From Mesobacterium pallidum (lineage in GTDB: Bacteria > Pseudomonadota > Alphaproteobacteria > Rhodobacterales > Rhodobacteraceae), in assembly GCF_019966535.1 (NCBI RefSeq), contig NZ_JAIMID010000001.1, forward strand, positions 62,001-126,000: a stretch of 64,000 nucleotides of DNA. Reading direction: 5' to 3'. Each line of letters opens with the position of its first letter. The stretch's first letter is position 1. The translations under genes were made by a program, and so were the position numbers. This document shows, piece after piece, positions 28,336 to 36,295 of this stretch. The notes beneath the pieces are model-generated. The model ran no database searches. It worked only from the letters and a program-made list of their open reading frames with translations, and was not told the DNA's origin.

Positions 28336-28475
28336 GCACCCATACTCGTCACGGTCGATAATGCCCGACATTGGCCGGACAATGGGGAAATTTTGGGGCA
28401 CCCGTGCGGTTTTGGCGCGAATTCACGGTCTTTCCCCCGTTCAAGCTGGGGATTGTTGCGCCACTTGCAAGGATC

Positions 28476-29828
28476 TCAGCCCAGCGCGGCGATCGCTTGC
28501 CAGTTGAGAGCGATGGCCGCTGCGGCGATCAACGCGCCGACGGCAAAGGCCGCCGCGTCGTGCTTGGCATCCCAGGCGCCCATGCGCCGGGCCAGCCAGA
28601 CGGTGACCGGGTAGATCACCACCATGGCGATGCCCTGGCTCAGCAGCGCGCCCAACAGGCCCGCTGTCTCAAGCCCGATGATCAGCGCCGCGATCATCGC
28701 CGCCGCCTTGACCGCCGTCAGGATGAAGAAGCGGAAGGAATCGCCCGCCGCCAGCGCCGCCTGGTCATAGGTCAGCACCACGACCTGCGGCAGCTGCATG
28801 CAGGCCAGCAGCACGACCACGGCCCCGGCGGCGGCATAGCGGTCGTCGTACATCACGCCCACCAGCCAGACGCCCGACAGGGCAATCAGCGCCATGATGG
28901 CCAACAGCCCGCCGGTCACGGCCACCCGCATCCGGCGCAGCTTGAGGAAGTTCGCGCGACTCTCGGTCGGGGGCAATTCGCGGTAGATCGGGATCAGCAG
29001 GCGCCGCGTCAGCATCCCTCCCAGCAGCATCGGGAAGGAGGCGAGGAAGTAGCCGATGTTGTAGACCCCGAAGGTGTCGAGCGCGAGGTACTTGCCGATC
29101 AGGATCTTGTCGGCCTGCCAGAACAGGAACCCGGCGACCGTGGACAAAAAGATCCACTTGCCGAAGCGGATGAGTTCCTGCGCGCAGTGGCGGTGCCAGG
29201 TGAACCGGTTGCGGATGCCGGGCAGGAAGAGGTTCAGCAGCAGCAGATGCGCCGTCGCGCCGATGATATGCGACCAGACCAGCGCCCAGACCGACTGCGT
29301 GATCCAGGCCAGCGTCACGGCGGCAATGATCCCGATCAGCTGCACGCTGATGTCGATGGCCGTGACCCGGCCGAACATCAGGTGGCGATTGGCGGTGTCC
29401 AGCTTGGTCGGGTTCATCCCCGCCAGGAACAGCGTGATCCCCGCCACGGGCAGGATCGCGGTGAGCTCGGGCGCGTCGTAGAACACCGCCATGGGCTGGG
29501 CCAGCAGGGCGGCCACGATCCACAGCAGCAGCCCGCGGGTAAACTGGATCGTCCAGGCGGTATTGAGGAAATTCGGATCGTCGCCGCGCTTCGATTGCAG
29601 GATCGACGGGGTCACGCCCACGTCCGAGAACTGCCCAAGCCCCTGCAGCAGGATCGACACCAGCGCCATCATCCCGAAGGCCTCCGGGAACAGCAGCCGC
29701 GTCAGGATCAGGTTGGACGCCAGGCGGATCACCTGGCTCGCGCCGAACCCCGCGACGGTCAACGCCGAAGAGCGGACCACCCGGGCCAGCAACGACTGGC
29801 CACCTGCCAATTTTGCAAAGGCACCCAC
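28476..29828 (-). CDS. Wzx-like polysaccharide flippase (MATE/MOP superfamily)
   Basis: 450 residues, with about 12 hydrophobic segments spread along the whole length. The opening LTVAGFGASQVIRLASNLIL with TRLLFPEAFGMMAL is the standard Wzx/oligosaccharide-flippase start, where R-L-x-x-N-x-x-L-x-R-x-L-x-P-x-x-F/Y-G marks TM1-TM2. It moves polyprenyl-linked glycan units across the inner membrane. The GTG at 29828 is chosen because AAAGGG lies about 9 bases upstream and it begins just ahead of conserved sequence; an ATG at 29954 would add an Ala-rich leader unlike the family. It is the first gene of the minus operon with the PKS, GT2, NRPS, PPTase and Wzz-like genes. Confidence 0.9.
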   Translation of the reverse strand: MGAFAKLAGGQSLLARVVRSSALTVAGFGASQVIRLASNLILTRLLFPEAFGMMALVSILLQGLGQFSDVGVTPSILQSKRGDDPNFLNTAWTIQFTRGLLLWIVAALLAQPMAVFYDAPELTAILPVAGITLFLAGMNPTKLDTANRHLMFGRVTAIDISVQLIGIIAAVTLAWITQSVWALVWSHIIGATAHLLLLNLFLPGIRNRFTWHRHCAQELIRFGKWIFLSTVAGFLFWQADKILIGKYLALDTFGVYNIGYFLASFPMLLGGMLTRRLLIPIYRELPPTESRANFLKLRRMRVAVTGGLLAIMALIALSGVWLVGVMYDDRYAAAGAVVVLLACMQLPQVVVLTYDQAALAAGDSFRFFILTAVKAAAMIAALIIGLETAGLLGALLSQGIAMVVIYPVTVWLARRMGAWDAKHDAAAFAVGALIAAAAIALNWQAIAALG

Positions 29829-29999
29829 GAGCCCAAACCCTTTAACCAATCTCAGGGCGAATATGGCCCCAGGTTGCCGCGTGCTGCCAGCGAAATGCGG
29901 CCAAAATGCGGCGCTTGCCACATTTGACGCAGCGACAGCCCCGGTTGCTTGCACCTTGCTCAGCCGTTAACAGGTTAACAACATCAGGGAGACGATGCG

Positions 30000-31388
30000 A
30001 TGGATTGGCAGGACTTCCCCGCCTGGGGCGCCCGGGTTTCGGATTGGGCGGCCGAGTATCACACCAGCCTGCGGGATCGCCCCGTGCGGGCGCAGACCCG
30101 GCCCGGCGACATCCTGCGCGCGCTGCCGGGCAGCGCCCCCGAGGCGGCCGAGGATCTTGAGGCGATCTGGCAGGACTTCCACGAGATCGTGATGCCCGGG
30201 ATGACCCATTGGCAGCATCCCCGGTTCTTTGCCTATTTCAACTCCAACGCGGCGCCGGCCTCGGTTCTGGCGGAATACCTCGCCTCGACGGTGGCGGCGC
30301 AATGCATGCTCTGGCAGACCTCGCCCGCCGCGACCGAGATGGAGACGCGGATGATGGACTGGCTGCGCCAGGGCCTCGGCCTGCCCGAAGGCTTCCCCGG
30401 CGTCATTCAGGACAGCGCCTCTTCGGCCACCCTGGCGGCGGTGCTGACCATGCGCGAACGGGCGCTGGGCTGGGCGGGCAACCGCGACGGGCTGCCGGGG
30501 CAGAAGGCGATCCGCGTCTATGCCTCGGCCGAGGTGCATACCTCGATCGACCGCGCGATCTGGATCGCCGGGATCGGCCAGGCGAACCTCGTCCGCATCC
30601 CCACGCAGGGCCAGCTGCGGTCGATGGACCCGGCCGCCCTGTGCGCCGCGATCGAAAGCGACCTCGCCGCCGGCCACCTTCCCGCCGGGATCATCGCCTG
30701 TACCGGCGCCACGGGCGTCGGCGCCTGCGACGACATCGCGGCCACCTGCGCCGTGGCGCGCGATTTCGACCTCTACACCCATGTCGACGCCGCCTGGGCC
30801 GGCACGGCGATGATCTGCCCCGAGTACCGCGACCTCTGGGCCGGGATCGAAGAGGCCGACAGCGTCGTCTTCAACCCGCACAAATGGCTCGGCGCGCAGT
30901 TCGACTGCTCGGCCCACTTCCTGCGTTCCCCCGAAGATCTCACCCGCACGCTGGCCATCCAGCCCGAGTACCTCAAGACCCACGGCGCGGACGGGATCAT
31001 CAACTATTCCGAATGGTCGATCCCGCTCGGCCGCCGCTTCCGCGCGCTGAAACTCTGGTTCCTGATGCGCGCCTACGGGATGGAGGGGCTGCGGGCGATG
31101 ATCCGCAACCACGTCGACTGGACAGCCGCCCTTTGCGAGAGCCTGCGCAGCGACCCCCGGATCGAGATCACCTCCGAGGCGGTCCTTGCCCTCTTCTCCT
31201 TTGCCCTCCGCGACGGCGACGATGACGCGGTGCAGGCTTGGATCAACCGCATCAACGACGACGGCCGCATCTACCTGACACAGACCCGCCTGGACGGCCG
31301 CCTGGTGATCCGCTTCACCGCCGGCCAGTTCCTGTCCGAGGAACGCGATTTCACCACCGCCGGAGAGGTCATCCGCGCCCTCCTCTGA
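30000..31388 (+). CDS. PLP-dependent group II amino-acid decarboxylase (aromatic-L-amino-acid type)
   Basis: 462 residues. WQHPRFFAYFNSNAAPASVL is the aromatic-amino-acid/tyrosine decarboxylase signature near residue 75. THVDAAWAGTAM supplies the Asp that contacts the pyridine nitrogen, and FNPHKWLGAQFDCSA contains the PLP lysine (about residue 299). Family members remove the carboxylate from Tyr, DOPA, Trp or Phe and run as dimers. It is divergent from the flippase with 171 bases between starts. Whether its amine product enters the neighbouring pathway is unknown; an independent role is equally possible. Confidence 0.9.
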   Translation: MDWQDFPAWGARVSDWAAEYHTSLRDRPVRAQTRPGDILRALPGSAPEAAEDLEAIWQDFHEIVMPGMTHWQHPRFFAYFNSNAAPASVLAEYLASTVAAQCMLWQTSPAATEMETRMMDWLRQGLGLPEGFPGVIQDSASSATLAAVLTMRERALGWAGNRDGLPGQKAIRVYASAEVHTSIDRAIWIAGIGQANLVRIPTQGQLRSMDPAALCAAIESDLAAGHLPAGIIACTGATGVGACDDIAATCAVARDFDLYTHVDAAWAGTAMICPEYRDLWAGIEEADSVVFNPHKWLGAQFDCSAHFLRSPEDLTRTLAIQPEYLKTHGADGIINYSEWSIPLGRRFRALKLWFLMRAYGMEGLRAMIRNHVDWTAALCESLRSDPRIEITSEAVLALFSFALRDGDDDAVQAWINRINDDGRIYLTQTRLDGRLVIRFTAGQFLSEERDFTTAGEVIRALL

Positions 31389-31412
31389 CGCCTCTGCGGA
31401 AAGGGCAGAAAA

Positions 31413-31429
31413 TCGCGCCCTGGGCGCGA
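31413..31429. terminator. short perfect hairpin after the decarboxylase gene
   Basis: TCGCGCCC-T-GGGCGCGA is a perfect 8-bp inverted repeat, 24 bases past the plus-strand stop. No T run follows. It is directly followed by the longer element at 31432-31507. Confidence 0.4.
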
Positions 31430-31431
31430 GC

Positions 31432-31507
31432 CTCCGGCGGGAGTTTATCGGCACAATGAAGCAGGGGATCCGATCCGTTCTTCATCTTGCCAATAAACTC
31501 CGGGGAG
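31432..31507. repeat. long imperfect inverted repeat between convergent genes (copy A)
   Basis: The left arm (31432-31461, with GGAGTTTATCGGCA and ATGAAG) is the inverse of the right arm (31480-31507, CTTCATCTTGCCAATAAACTCC). The arms are about 28-30 bases and match at about four of five positions. It sits between the decarboxylase (+) and the lipoprotein gene (-). Related copies occur at 36126-36207 and 50011-50198, also between convergent genes. Confidence 0.7.
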
Positions 31508-31508
31508 T

Positions 31509-31528
31509 GTGAGGGGCTGGCCCCTCAC
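31509..31528. terminator. GTGAGGGGC hairpin attached to copy A
   Basis: GTGAGGGGC-TG-GCCCCTCAC is a perfect 9-bp stem. The same hairpin, in a 38-base identical stretch, recurs at 50084-50103. It precedes the stop of the minus-strand lipoprotein gene by about 20 bases. Confidence 0.5.
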
Positions 31529-31550
31529 TCTACCGCCCGCCGCAGGCGCG

Positions 31551-31934
31551 TCACTCGGGATAGGTCGCCCTGCAAGCCGAAACCGCAGCCGAATAGCCCT
31601 GCGCCAGCTCGGCCCGCTTGCGCTTCATCGAGGCCAGCTTGGCCGCCTCGGCGTCGAGGTCGATGGCCTCGGCTTTCTCGGTGGTCACCAGCCGTCCGGC
31701 CCAGCAGGCTTCGCTGCGGACATTGCCGTCCTTGTCCCGCGACGAGCAGATCGTCATGTAGGGTTGCTCGCGTGTCTCGGTGCGGATGGCGTAGCCGCGG
31801 GCGATATTCGCCTCGGTTTCCGAGATCAGCGTGTCGAGCGTGCGCAGGTCCGTTCCGGCGCGCGCAATGCATTGCTGCTGCGGGGTGCCGCAGGCGACGA
31901 GAAGGACGAGGGGAAGAAGGACAAGGCTGCGCAT
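31551..31934 (-). CDS. small putative lipoprotein
   Basis: 127 residues. The N terminus MRSLVLLPLVLLVACGT is a lipoprotein signal with lipobox L-V-A-C, giving a mature N-terminal Cys at residue 15. The rest is hydrophilic, with three further Cys (QQQCIARAG, TICSSRDKDG, SEACWAG) and one close to the end (SACRATYPE), and a Lys/Ala-rich helix (AAKLASMKRKRAELAQ). No family was recognised. The start at 31934 places the signal peptide at the N terminus; an upstream ATG at 31979 would bury it. It is divergent from hemF by about 100 bases. Confidence 0.75.
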   Translation of the reverse strand: MRSLVLLPLVLLVACGTPQQQCIARAGTDLRTLDTLISETEANIARGYAIRTETREQPYMTICSSRDKDGNVRSEACWAGRLVTTEKAEAIDLDAEAAKLASMKRKRAELAQGYSAAVSACRATYPE

Positions 31935-32035
31935 ACCATGACCCTGCCACGCGTCGCCGCCTGCGGCAAGGCGCGGCACTGGCCCCGGCGGCTTGCCGCT
32001 GCTAGGACGGAAGCGACGATAGGGGAGAGCACCGC

Positions 32036-32926
32036 ATGTCCGACATGGCCGAGGAAAAGCAGATTGCCAGCGCCTGGTTCCGCCAGCTGCGGGGCGAGAT
32101 CGTGGCGGCCTTCGAGGGGCTCGAGGACAGCCACGATTCCGGCCCGTTCAGCGACATGGCGCCGGGCCGTTTCGAGGTGACCGAGACTCGCCGCGAGGCG
32201 CCCGATGGCGGCGATGCGGGTGGCGGTCTCATGTCCGTCATGCGCGGTGGGCGCGTCTTCGAGAAGGTCGGCGTCAACGTCTCGACCGTCTACGGAGAGC
32301 TGGGCCCCGAGGCGCAGGCCGCCATGGCCGCGCGCAAGGGTCTGCCGGGGATGAAGGACGATCCGCGCTTCTGGGCGTCCGGCATCAGCCTCGTCGCGCA
32401 TATGCAGAACCCCCATTGCCCGGCGGTGCACATGAACACCCGCATGTTCTGGACACCGCATGGCTGGTGGTTCGGCGGCGGGTCCGACCTCAACCCCTGC
32501 ATCGAATATGCCGAGGACACCGCGCATTTCCACGCCACGCAGAAGGCGCATCTCGACCCTCACGGCACCGACCAGTACCCCCGCCTCAAGGACTGGGCGG
32601 ACGAGTATTTCTACATCCCCCATCGCAAGCGGGCGCGGGGCGTCGGCGGAATCTTCATGGACGATCGATGCTCGGGCGACTGGCAGGCGGATTTCGCCCT
32701 GACCCGCGACATCGGCCGCGCCTTCCTGCCGGCCTACCTGCCGCTGGTCGAAAAGCGCCGGGTGCAGCCCTGCGACGCGGCCGACAAGGATGTGCAGCTG
32801 ATCCACCGCGGGCTCTATGCCGAATACAACCTGGTCTACGACCGCGGCACCAAGTTCGGCCTCGCCACCGGCCATGACGCGAATGCGGTGCTGATGTCCC
32901 TGCCGCCCATGGCGAAATGGGTCTGA
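32036..32926 (+). CDS. hemF: HemF, oxygen-dependent coproporphyrinogen III oxidase
   Basis: 296 residues. Conserved blocks are GVNVSTVYGEL, PAVHMNTRMFWTPHGWWFGG, then GSDLNPCIEYAEDTAHFHAT, and the C-terminal EYNLVYDRGTKFGLATGHDA. HemF carries out the two oxidative decarboxylations that turn coproporphyrinogen III into protoporphyrinogen IX, using O2, in the cytosol. The presence of the aerobic form fits an oxygen-respiring alphaproteobacterium. hemC and hemE lie within 4 kb, though in separate transcription units. Confidence 0.96.
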   Translation: MSDMAEEKQIASAWFRQLRGEIVAAFEGLEDSHDSGPFSDMAPGRFEVTETRREAPDGGDAGGGLMSVMRGGRVFEKVGVNVSTVYGELGPEAQAAMAARKGLPGMKDDPRFWASGISLVAHMQNPHCPAVHMNTRMFWTPHGWWFGGGSDLNPCIEYAEDTAHFHATQKAHLDPHGTDQYPRLKDWADEYFYIPHRKRARGVGGIFMDDRCSGDWQADFALTRDIGRAFLPAYLPLVEKRRVQPCDAADKDVQLIHRGLYAEYNLVYDRGTKFGLATGHDANAVLMSLPPMAKWV

Positions 32927-32995
32927 CCCGCGCAGACGTGAATTGACCGGGGCTGGGCGGCAGCTACCTTTGGCAGACCCGCAAAGGAGCCTTCC

Positions 32996-33808
32996 ATGCC
33001 GCGCCTGACCTCCCCTGCTGCCACTTTCATGGCAATGTCGCTGCTGGCCCTGCCGGCCGCTGCGCATGAATTCTGGATCGACCCGCTGGCCTACGAGGTC
33101 GCGCCCGGCAATCCGGTCGCGGCGGACCTCCGCGTTGGCGAGGATTTCGACGGGCCGAGCTATTCCTATGTGCCGCGCAACTTCACCCGCTTCGAGCTTG
33201 TGCTGGACGGCGTGGTCACGCCGGTCGAGGGCCGCCTGGGCGACCGACCGGCCCTGTCGATGGATGCGCCGGGCGAGGGGCTGTTGGTCGTGGTCCACCA
33301 GACCGCTGGCCAGGACCTGACCTATTCCGGCTGGGACAAGTTCGAGAGCTTCGTCACCCACAAGGATTTCGCCTGGGCGCTGGACCGTCATCTCGAGCGG
33401 GGGTTCACCAAGGAGAAGGTGCGCGAACATTACATCCGCTACGGCAAGAGCCTGATCGCGGTCGGGGACGGTGCTGGCCAGGATGCGCGACAGGGGCTGG
33501 AGACAGAGATCGTGGCGCTGGACAATCCCTATACCGACGATGTCTCGGCGGGCATGCGCGTGCAGGTCTTCTACGACGGGGCCCTGCGCGGCGACGTGCA
33601 GGTTGAACTGTTCGACCGCGCGCCTTCGGGCGAGGTGACGTCCGGTACCTACCGCACCGACCCCGACGGGGTGGCCTTGTTGCCGGTGGCGGCGGGGCAT
33701 GAATACCTGGCCGATTCCGTGGTCATGCGCGAGGTGGATGGCCCGGCGGACGGGCCGGCCTGGGAATCGCTCTGGGCCTCGCTGACCTTCGCCGTGCCGG
33801 CGGAGTGA
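32996..33808 (+). CDS. periplasmic DUF4198-family protein
   Basis: 270 residues. A cleavable signal peptide (FMAMSLLALPAAAHEFWIDP, cleavage after AAA, about residue 23) is followed by the typical DUF4198 beginning H-E-F-W-I-x-P. Family members are predicted beta-sandwich periplasmic proteins often found near metal (Ni, Co) uptake genes; no such genes lie here. Late in the protein DPDGVALLPVAAGHEYLAD resembles the second beta-sandwich domain. It is 69 bases after hemF on the same strand, so it may be co-transcribed. It is convergent with hemC. Confidence 0.8.
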   Translation: MPRLTSPAATFMAMSLLALPAAAHEFWIDPLAYEVAPGNPVAADLRVGEDFDGPSYSYVPRNFTRFELVLDGVVTPVEGRLGDRPALSMDAPGEGLLVVVHQTAGQDLTYSGWDKFESFVTHKDFAWALDRHLERGFTKEKVREHYIRYGKSLIAVGDGAGQDARQGLETEIVALDNPYTDDVSAGMRVQVFYDGALRGDVQVELFDRAPSGEVTSGTYRTDPDGVALLPVAAGHEYLADSVVMREVDGPADGPAWESLWASLTFAVPAE

Positions 33809-33840
33809 GCGGGACGCCTCGGCCCGTGGCCTAGGGAAAA

Positions 33841-33859
33841 GGTGGGGAAAATCCCCACC
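33841..33859. terminator. GGTGGGG hairpin, copy 1
   Basis: GGTGGGG-AAAAT-CCCCACC is a perfect 7-bp stem between the convergent DUF4198 and hemC genes. A second copy with a different loop lies at 33896-33914. Confidence 0.5.
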
Positions 33860-33895
33860 CTACATCTGTGTTCGAACCGTTGCGTCCATGGGTCG

Positions 33896-33914
33896 GGTGG
33901 GGATCTTCCCCACC
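33896..33914. terminator. GGTGGGG hairpin, copy 2
   Basis: GGTGGGG-ATCTT-CCCCACC has the same arms as 33841-33859, placed just outside the hemC stop codon. Two identical stems 55 bases apart between convergent genes suggest one transcript stop for each direction. Confidence 0.5.
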
Positions 33915-33915
33915 A

Positions 33916-34878
33916 TTACCCTTGCTTCCAGTCAAAGAACCCCGGCCCGGCGCGCCCCAACAGCGTGCGCGCCAGCTCGGCCCCCATGGCGGCGCCATCG
34001 GCAATCGCGCCGGTGAGCTCGTCCGCAAGCGCCTCGGACCCGTCGGGGCGCAGGATCTCGCCGCGTAGCCGCAACGTGCTACCGCTCAGCTCTGCCAGCC
34101 CGGCAATCGGCGTCTCGCAGGACCCGTCGAGCGTCGCCAGAAAGGCGCGTTCGGCCGCCAGCCGCTGCCCGGTCTCGGCATCGTGCAGCGCCTCGAGCAG
34201 TTGGGCCGCGCGGGAATCGTTACCCCGCCGCTCGATCCCGATGGCGCCCTGGGCCACCGCGGGCAGCATGTCGTCCGGGTCGATCGGCTTGGTCGTCAGG
34301 TGATCCATCCCCAGCCGGTTCAGCCCGGCCATGGCAAGGAACGTGCAATCGGCCACGCCATCGCCCAGCTTCCTCAGCCGGGTCTGCACGTTGCCGCGAA
34401 ACTCCACGACGGTCACATCCGGCCGCCGCACCAGCACCTGCGCCCGCCGCCGCAGCGACGAAGAGCCCACCACCGCGCCCTCGGGCAGGCCCGCGATCCC
34501 GTCGCAGGCATCGGAGATGAAGGCGTCCCGCACATCCTCGCGCGGCAGGTAGCAGTCGAGCACCAGCCCGTCCGGCTGCGCCACCGGCATGTCCTTCATC
34601 GAATGAACCGCGATGTCGATTCCGCCCGACAGCAGCTGTTCCTCGATCTCCTTGGTGAACAGCCCCTTGCCGCCGATCTCCTTCAGCGGCCGGTCCGCCG
34701 CGATCAGCGCGCGGTCGTCGCCGGTGGTCTTGATGACCACGATCTCGAAGGCCTCGCGCGGCAGGTCGAAGGCCGCGGCCAGCCGGTCGCGGGTCTCGTG
34801 CGCCTGGGCCAGGGCCAGCGGCGAGCCGCGGGTGCCGATCCTGAGGGGCGCGTCGGGGGAGGGCAGGGTCTGTGTCAT
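33916..34878 (-). CDS. hemC: HemC, hydroxymethylbilane synthase (porphobilinogen deaminase)
   Basis: 320 residues. RIGTRGSPLALAQAHETRD opens the protein. KEIGGKGLFTKEIEEQLLSG and DIAVHSMKDMPVAQPDGL form the substrate-binding first domain, SSSLRRRAQVLVRRPD the Arg-rich pocket, and LDGSCETPIAGLAEL contains the Cys that holds the dipyrromethane cofactor (about residue 247). It joins four porphobilinogens into hydroxymethylbilane. It is divergent from hemE, whose enzyme acts two steps later; the shared 134-base region carries a large inverted repeat at 34901-34934. Confidence 0.97.
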   Translation of the reverse strand: MTQTLPSPDAPLRIGTRGSPLALAQAHETRDRLAAAFDLPREAFEIVVIKTTGDDRALIAADRPLKEIGGKGLFTKEIEEQLLSGGIDIAVHSMKDMPVAQPDGLVLDCYLPREDVRDAFISDACDGIAGLPEGAVVGSSSLRRRAQVLVRRPDVTVVEFRGNVQTRLRKLGDGVADCTFLAMAGLNRLGMDHLTTKPIDPDDMLPAVAQGAIGIERRGNDSRAAQLLEALHDAETGQRLAAERAFLATLDGSCETPIAGLAELSGSTLRLRGEILRPDGSEALADELTGAIADGAAMGAELARTLLGRAGPGFFDWKQG

Positions 34879-34900
34879 GGCCGCGATGATTAGCGAAGGG

Positions 34901-34934
34901 CCTGCCCGGTGAAAACCGCTTTCACGCGGGCAGG
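34901..34934. promoter_or_regulatory. inverted repeat in the hemC-hemE divergent promoter
   Basis: CCTGCCC-G-GTGAAA and TTTCAC-GC-GGGCAGG form two nested inverted-repeat arms around a 5-base centre. The element starts 23 bases upstream of the hemC ATG. Position and symmetry suggest an operator controlling both heme genes, or a hemC leader hairpin. Confidence 0.45.
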
Positions 34935-34958
34935 GTGTCGCGGGGGCCTTCGGGGCGG

Positions 34959-34964
34959 TTGACA
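34959..34964 (+). promoter_or_regulatory. candidate -35 element for hemE
   Basis: A perfect TTGACA lies 48 bases upstream of the hemE ATG. The -10 expected about 17 bases on is poor (GACCAC), so this is suggestive only. Confidence 0.3.
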
Positions 34965-35012
34965 CCGGGGCCGAAGGCGGCGACCACAGCCGCCAGCAGA
35001 TAGGAGGGTGCC

Positions 35013-36047
35013 ATGGCAGACCAAAAGAAGATCCTGCGCGCATTGGCGGGCGAGGTGCAGGCGGTGCCGCCGATCTGGATGATGCGCCAGGCCGGGCGCT
35101 ACCTGCCGGAATACCGCGCGACCCGGGCGCAGGCGGGCGATTTCCTGTCGCTGTGCTACAATTCCGAACTCGCGGCCGAGGTGACCCTGCAGCCGATCCG
35201 CCGCTACGGCTTCGACGCGGCGATCCTGTTTGCCGACATCCTGCTGCTGCCCCAGGCGCTGGGCGCCGACCTGTGGTTCGTCACGGGCGAGGGGCCTCGC
35301 CTGTCGACCATCGGCGCGCAGGCCGATTTCGACAGGCTGAAGCCAGTGGAGGCGATCCACGAGACGCTGAACCCGGTCTACGACACGCTGCGCATCCTGA
35401 AACGCGAACTGCCATCCGAGACGACACTGATCGGCTTTGCCGGCGCGCCCTGGACGGTGGCGACCTATATGATCGCCGGGCGCGGCACGCCCGACCAGGG
35501 CCCGGCCCATGCGCTGAAGGACGAGAACCCGGCGCTTTTCGCCCAGGTGATCGACCGGCTGACCGAAGGCACGATCGACTACCTGTCGGCGCAGATCGAG
35601 GCCGGGGCCGAGGTGGTCAAGCTTTTCGACAGCTGGGCTGGATCGCTCAACGGCGCGGATTTCGACCGCTACGCGCTGGAGCCGGCGAAACAGATCATCG
35701 CGGCGCTCAAGGCACGGCACCCGGACACACCGATCATCGCCTTCCCCCGCGGCGCCGGCGACCGCTACGAGGGCTTCGGCAAGGCGACCGGCGCGGATTG
35801 CGTCGCGGTCGATGACGCGGTGACGCCCGACTGGGTGGCCGCGCATGTGCAAAAGGACGGTTGCGTGCAAGGCAACCTCGCCTCGCGCCACATGGTGACC
35901 GGCGGGGCCGAACTGGTCTCTGAGACCCGCAAGGTCGTCGACGCGCTGAAGCACGGCCCGCATATCTTCAACCTCGGCCATGGCATCACACCCGATGCGG
36001 ACCCCGAGAACGTCCAGCTGATGATCGATACGGTCCGCAACGGCTGA
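35013..36047 (+). CDS. hemE: HemE, uroporphyrinogen decarboxylase
   Basis: 344 residues. The signature [20 protein letters not shown] carries the substrate-binding Arg residues, and [19 protein letters not shown] carries the conserved Asp. [19 protein letters not shown] is the second family pattern. HemE removes four carboxylates from uroporphyrinogen III to give coproporphyrinogen III, the substrate of HemF encoded 2 kb away. The start follows a strong AGGAGGG ribosome site (35002-35008). It is monocistronic and followed by a run of hairpins. Confidence 0.97.
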   Translation: MADQKKILRALAGEVQAVPPIWMMRQAGRYLPEYRATRAQAGDFLSLCYNSELAAEVTLQPIRRYGFDAAILFADILLLPQALGADLWFVTGEGPRLSTIGAQADFDRLKPVEAIHETLNPVYDTLRILKRELPSETTLIGFAGAPWTVATYMIAGRGTPDQGPAHALKDENPALFAQVIDRLTEGTIDYLSAQIEAGAEVVKLFDSWAGSLNGADFDRYALEPAKQIIAALKARHPDTPIIAFPRGAGDRYEGFGKATGADCVAVDDAVTPDWVAAHVQKDGCVQGNLASRHMVTGGAELVSETRKVVDALKHGPHIFNLGHGITPDADPENVQLMIDTVRNG

Positions 36048-36055
36048 CACCGCCT

Positions 36056-36085
36056 CAGGCGCTTGGCCAAGGGGCCAAGCGCCTG
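36056..36085. terminator. 13-bp perfect hairpin after hemE
   Basis: CAGGCGCTTGGCC-AAGG-GGCCAAGCGCCTG has 13 uninterrupted pairs and starts 9 bases after the hemE stop. No T run follows. A second stem, ATCCCTCAC/GTGAGGGAT, follows immediately at 36086-36123. Confidence 0.6.
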
Positions 36086-36125
36086 ATCCCTCACCGCCGA
36101 CCTGAAGGCCGTCAGTGAGGGATTG

Positions 36126-36207
36126 CCTCCGGCGGAGGTATTTTTGAAACAATGAAGTCCTGGGGCAGTGCCCGTGTTCTTCATTGTTTTCCAAATACCT
36201 CGGGGGA
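36126..36207. repeat. long imperfect inverted repeat between convergent genes (copy B)
   Basis: The left arm 36126-36157 (GGAGGTATTTTTGAAACAAT then GAAG) is the inverse of the right arm 36179-36207 (CTTCATTGTTTTCCAAATAC then CTC). It is related to copies at 31432-31507 and 50011-50198 in sequence plan: CTCC, an A/T-rich centre, then ATGAAG near the loop. It sits between hemE (+) and tamB (-). Confidence 0.7.
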
Positions 36208-36286
36208 GCGAGCGCAGCTCGCTGGGGGCGGCGCCCCCATGGGCGCCTGCGCAGCAGGCGCCCGGGTCGGATCGCGCAGCGATCCG
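36207..36286. repeat. chain of four short perfect hairpins upstream of the tamB stop
   Basis: In order: AGCGAG-CGCAG-CTCGCT (36207-36223), GGGGGC-GGC-GCCCCC (36224-36238), GGGCGCCTGC-GCA-GCAGGCGCCC split around a GCA loop (36241-36263), and CGGATCGC-GCA-GCGATCCG (36268-36286). Stems are perfect and nearly contiguous. Together with 36056-36123 the 248-base gap holds seven hairpins and no gene. Confidence 0.65.
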
Positions 36287-36295
36287 AAACCTCTC

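Noticed and set aside
35013..36295. Possible replication origin next to hemE, as in Caulobacter
   Set aside because: No cluster of DnaA boxes, CtrA-type TTAA-N7-TTAA sites or A/T-rich unwinding region is seen beside hemE; the gap is full of GC-rich hairpins.
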